Shown: positions 62,847 through 64,000 of the stretch, one piece after another | Layout: each line of letters begins with the position of its first letter | How positions within the stretch are numbered: the first letter of the stretch is position 1 | Assembly (NCBI GenBank): GCA_003210095.1 | Contig: QCNP01000001.1 | Coordinates: 666,001-730,000, forward strand | DNA length: 64,000 bases | Reading direction: 5' to 3' | DNA from: Pelagibacteraceae bacterium AG-426-E17 | GTDB taxonomy: Bacteria; Pseudomonadota; Alphaproteobacteria; Pelagibacterales; Pelagibacteraceae | Program-made: the position numbers and the translations under genes | Notes under the pieces: generated by a model | Seen by the model: only the letters and a program-made list of their open reading frames with translations | Told to the model about the DNA's origin: nothing | The model's database searches: none

Positions 62847-63950
62847 ATGGATGATGTAGTAGTAGTTGGTGGTGGAATAATTGGAGCGTCTACAGCTTAT
62901 TTTCTCTCAAGGGTAGGTAGAAAAGTAAAAGTAATTGAAAAAGATCCAACTTACAAAAGGGCTTCATTTCCATTATCTTTGGGTGGATTTAGAAGACAAT
63001 TTTTTCAAAAAGAGAATATCATGTTAGGTAAATTTTCTAGGGAATTTTTGTTAAATGTCCCTAGTGATCTAAAAACTAAAAATAACCCAAGTCCAACAGT
63101 CAGTATGGTTCCAAATGGCTACCTTTTGCTTTTTGGACCAGAACATGCTCAAGAGCAGTATTTAGCTTTAGAAAATCATAAAGCCTGCGATGCTGGCACA
63201 AAAAATATTAAAGGTTCTGAATTAAAACACAAATTTCCATATATAAGTGAAAAGGGAATTGAAACAGCAACTTACTCTGATACAAAAATTGAAGGCTGGA
63301 TAGATCCATATTTATTTCATAACGCTCTGAAAAATAAAGCTATTGAATTAGGAGCTGAATTTGTAAAAGGGGACGTCAAAAGCTTAAAAGACATAAACGC
63401 TAATGCTATAATTTCTGCTGCTGGATGCTGGACCAACGAACTTCTAAATGACATTCCTGTATTTCCTCAAAAACATACTGTTTTTAGATTTAAATGCCCA
63501 AAACATATACCTGAAATGCCTTTGACTGGTGACCTTACAACAGGTGTATATTGGAGACCTGAAGGTAAAGAATATTTAGCTGGATCACCAAAACCTGTTT
63601 GGGATGCTAAAGATTTAGAACCAGAGTGGAATGATTTTGAAGAATTAGTCTGGCCAGGTCTTGCTAAAAGAATTTCAGTATTTGAGGAGATAAAAATGAC
63701 TGGTGCTTGGGCAGGGTATTATGATTGCAATAAATTAGACAACAACGCTGTAGTTGGAAAACATCCTGCTTATAAAAATGTTTATATGGCCACTGGATTT
63801 ACAGGAAGAGGATTGATGCAAGCTCCTGGTATAGGAAGAGCTTTAACAGAATTAATTACGACAGGATCTTATCAAACGATTGATTTAGGTTGTTTTTCTG
63901 TTGAAAGGGTACTCAAGCAAGAGGAAAGAGTAGAACCCTACGTATTATAA
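62847..63950 (+). CDS. FAD-dependent oxidoreductase (DAO family)
   Basis: A 367-residue flavoenzyme of the D-amino-acid-oxidase superfamily. The N-terminus has VVVVGGGIIGASTAYFLSR (dinucleotide fold) and VIEKDPTYKRASFPLSLGGFRRQFF. The end has NVYMATGFTGRGLMQAPGIGRALTELI, the substrate and flavin closure typical of sarcosine, glycine and dimethylglycine oxidase relatives. It probably oxidises a methylated or amino compound, yielding glycine or one-carbon units, which would suit the nearby glycine cleavage genes. It starts 1 nt after tspO. The true substrate is unknown. Confidence 0.87.
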   Translation: MDDVVVVGGGIIGASTAYFLSRVGRKVKVIEKDPTYKRASFPLSLGGFRRQFFQKENIMLGKFSREFLLNVPSDLKTKNNPSPTVSMVPNGYLLLFGPEHAQEQYLALENHKACDAGTKNIKGSELKHKFPYISEKGIETATYSDTKIEGWIDPYLFHNALKNKAIELGAEFVKGDVKSLKDINANAIISAAGCWTNELLNDIPVFPQKHTVFRFKCPKHIPEMPLTGDLTTGVYWRPEGKEYLAGSPKPVWDAKDLEPEWNDFEELVWPGLAKRISVFEEIKMTGAWAGYYDCNKLDNNAVVGKHPAYKNVYMATGFTGRGLMQAPGIGRALTELITTGSYQTIDLGCFSVERVLKQEERVEPYVL

Positions 63951-63955
63951 ATTTA

Positions 63956-64000
63956 TTATTTTCCAATTTTTTTTACTAATAATCCTAAAGTACCGTTAAA
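63956..64000 (-). CDS. C-terminal end of an unidentified protein (partial)
   Basis: A minus-strand frame enters from the right edge and ends with TAA at 63956-63958. Its last residues read FNGTLGLLVKKIGK. It lies 5 nt from the convergent oxidoreductase gene, a spacing normal for this genome. Too short for assignment. Confidence 0.45.
   Translation of the reverse strand, partial: FNGTLGLLVKKIGK

Overview
The window looks like a chromosomal segment of a streamlined marine alphaproteobacterium, most likely SAR11/Pelagibacterales. This rests on the strongly AT-rich sequence, very short or overlapping gene junctions, frequent starts lacking a Shine-Dalgarno sequence, the recA-alaS pair, a eukaryote-like NADP isocitrate dehydrogenase, an IMP dehydrogenase without CBS domains, and a glycine riboswitch before gcvTHP. 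This placement is inferred from gene content and was not tested by a database search. I saw no rRNA, tRNA, insertion sequence, prophage or CRISPR array.

Layout. 1-937: tail of an unidentified gene and a membrane-anchored GT2 glycosyltransferase. 953-3103: an ammonium transporter (Amt) fused to a SpoIIE/PP2C phosphatase. 3116-4769: umuDC on the minus strand with an SOS operator. 4937-7905: two tandem GFA-like zinc proteins, a glycerate-kinase-like P-loop protein and a TolC-like outer-membrane protein. 8002-11892: recA (with a strong terminator) and alaS. 11885-45100: a ~33 kb type IV pilus and surface-protein block (below). 45097-52456: icd, psd, pssA, a glycosyltransferase, rlmE, guaB, a TPR protein and guaA. 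52459-57889: an EamA transporter, a tandem glycine riboswitch and gcvT-gcvH-gcvP. 57896-63950: an FAD protein / DUF1365 / cyclopropane-synthase-like methyltransferase / DUF3833 lipid-modification cluster, an SDR, TspO and an FAD oxidoreductase.

The pilus block carries most of a type IV pilus machine. It has a prepilin peptidase, a PilM-PilN fusion, PilO, PilP, a lipoprotein secretin, the PilB extension ATPase, PilC, two pilins, the PilT retraction ATPase, four FimT/PilV/PilW/PilX-type minor pilins and a 1617-residue PilY1 adhesin. Interleaved with it is a partner-switching signalling set: GAF-PP2C and CHASE2-PP2C phosphatases, an RsbW/SpoIIAB-type kinase and two STAS antagonists. Together with the Amt-PP2C at the window start this gives three phosphatases with different sensors (ammonium, cytosolic GAF ligand, extracytoplasmic CHASE2) and one kinase/STAS set. 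I infer that nutrient and surface signals converge on pilus or adhesin output. The block also holds a FecR-domain protein with a long polylysine tail, a TPR beta-barrel protein and two tandemly duplicated propeller autotransporters.

The most striking non-coding element is the only gene-free stretch over 300 bp (14399-14940). It contains eight copies of an 11-bp motif, TTGTGTTAGAG, in three clusters phased at 21-22 bp, with the last copy 34 bp before the PilM-PilN start codon. A second strong regulatory signal is a perfect 12-bp inverted repeat in the glycine riboswitch that can hide the gcvT start codon.
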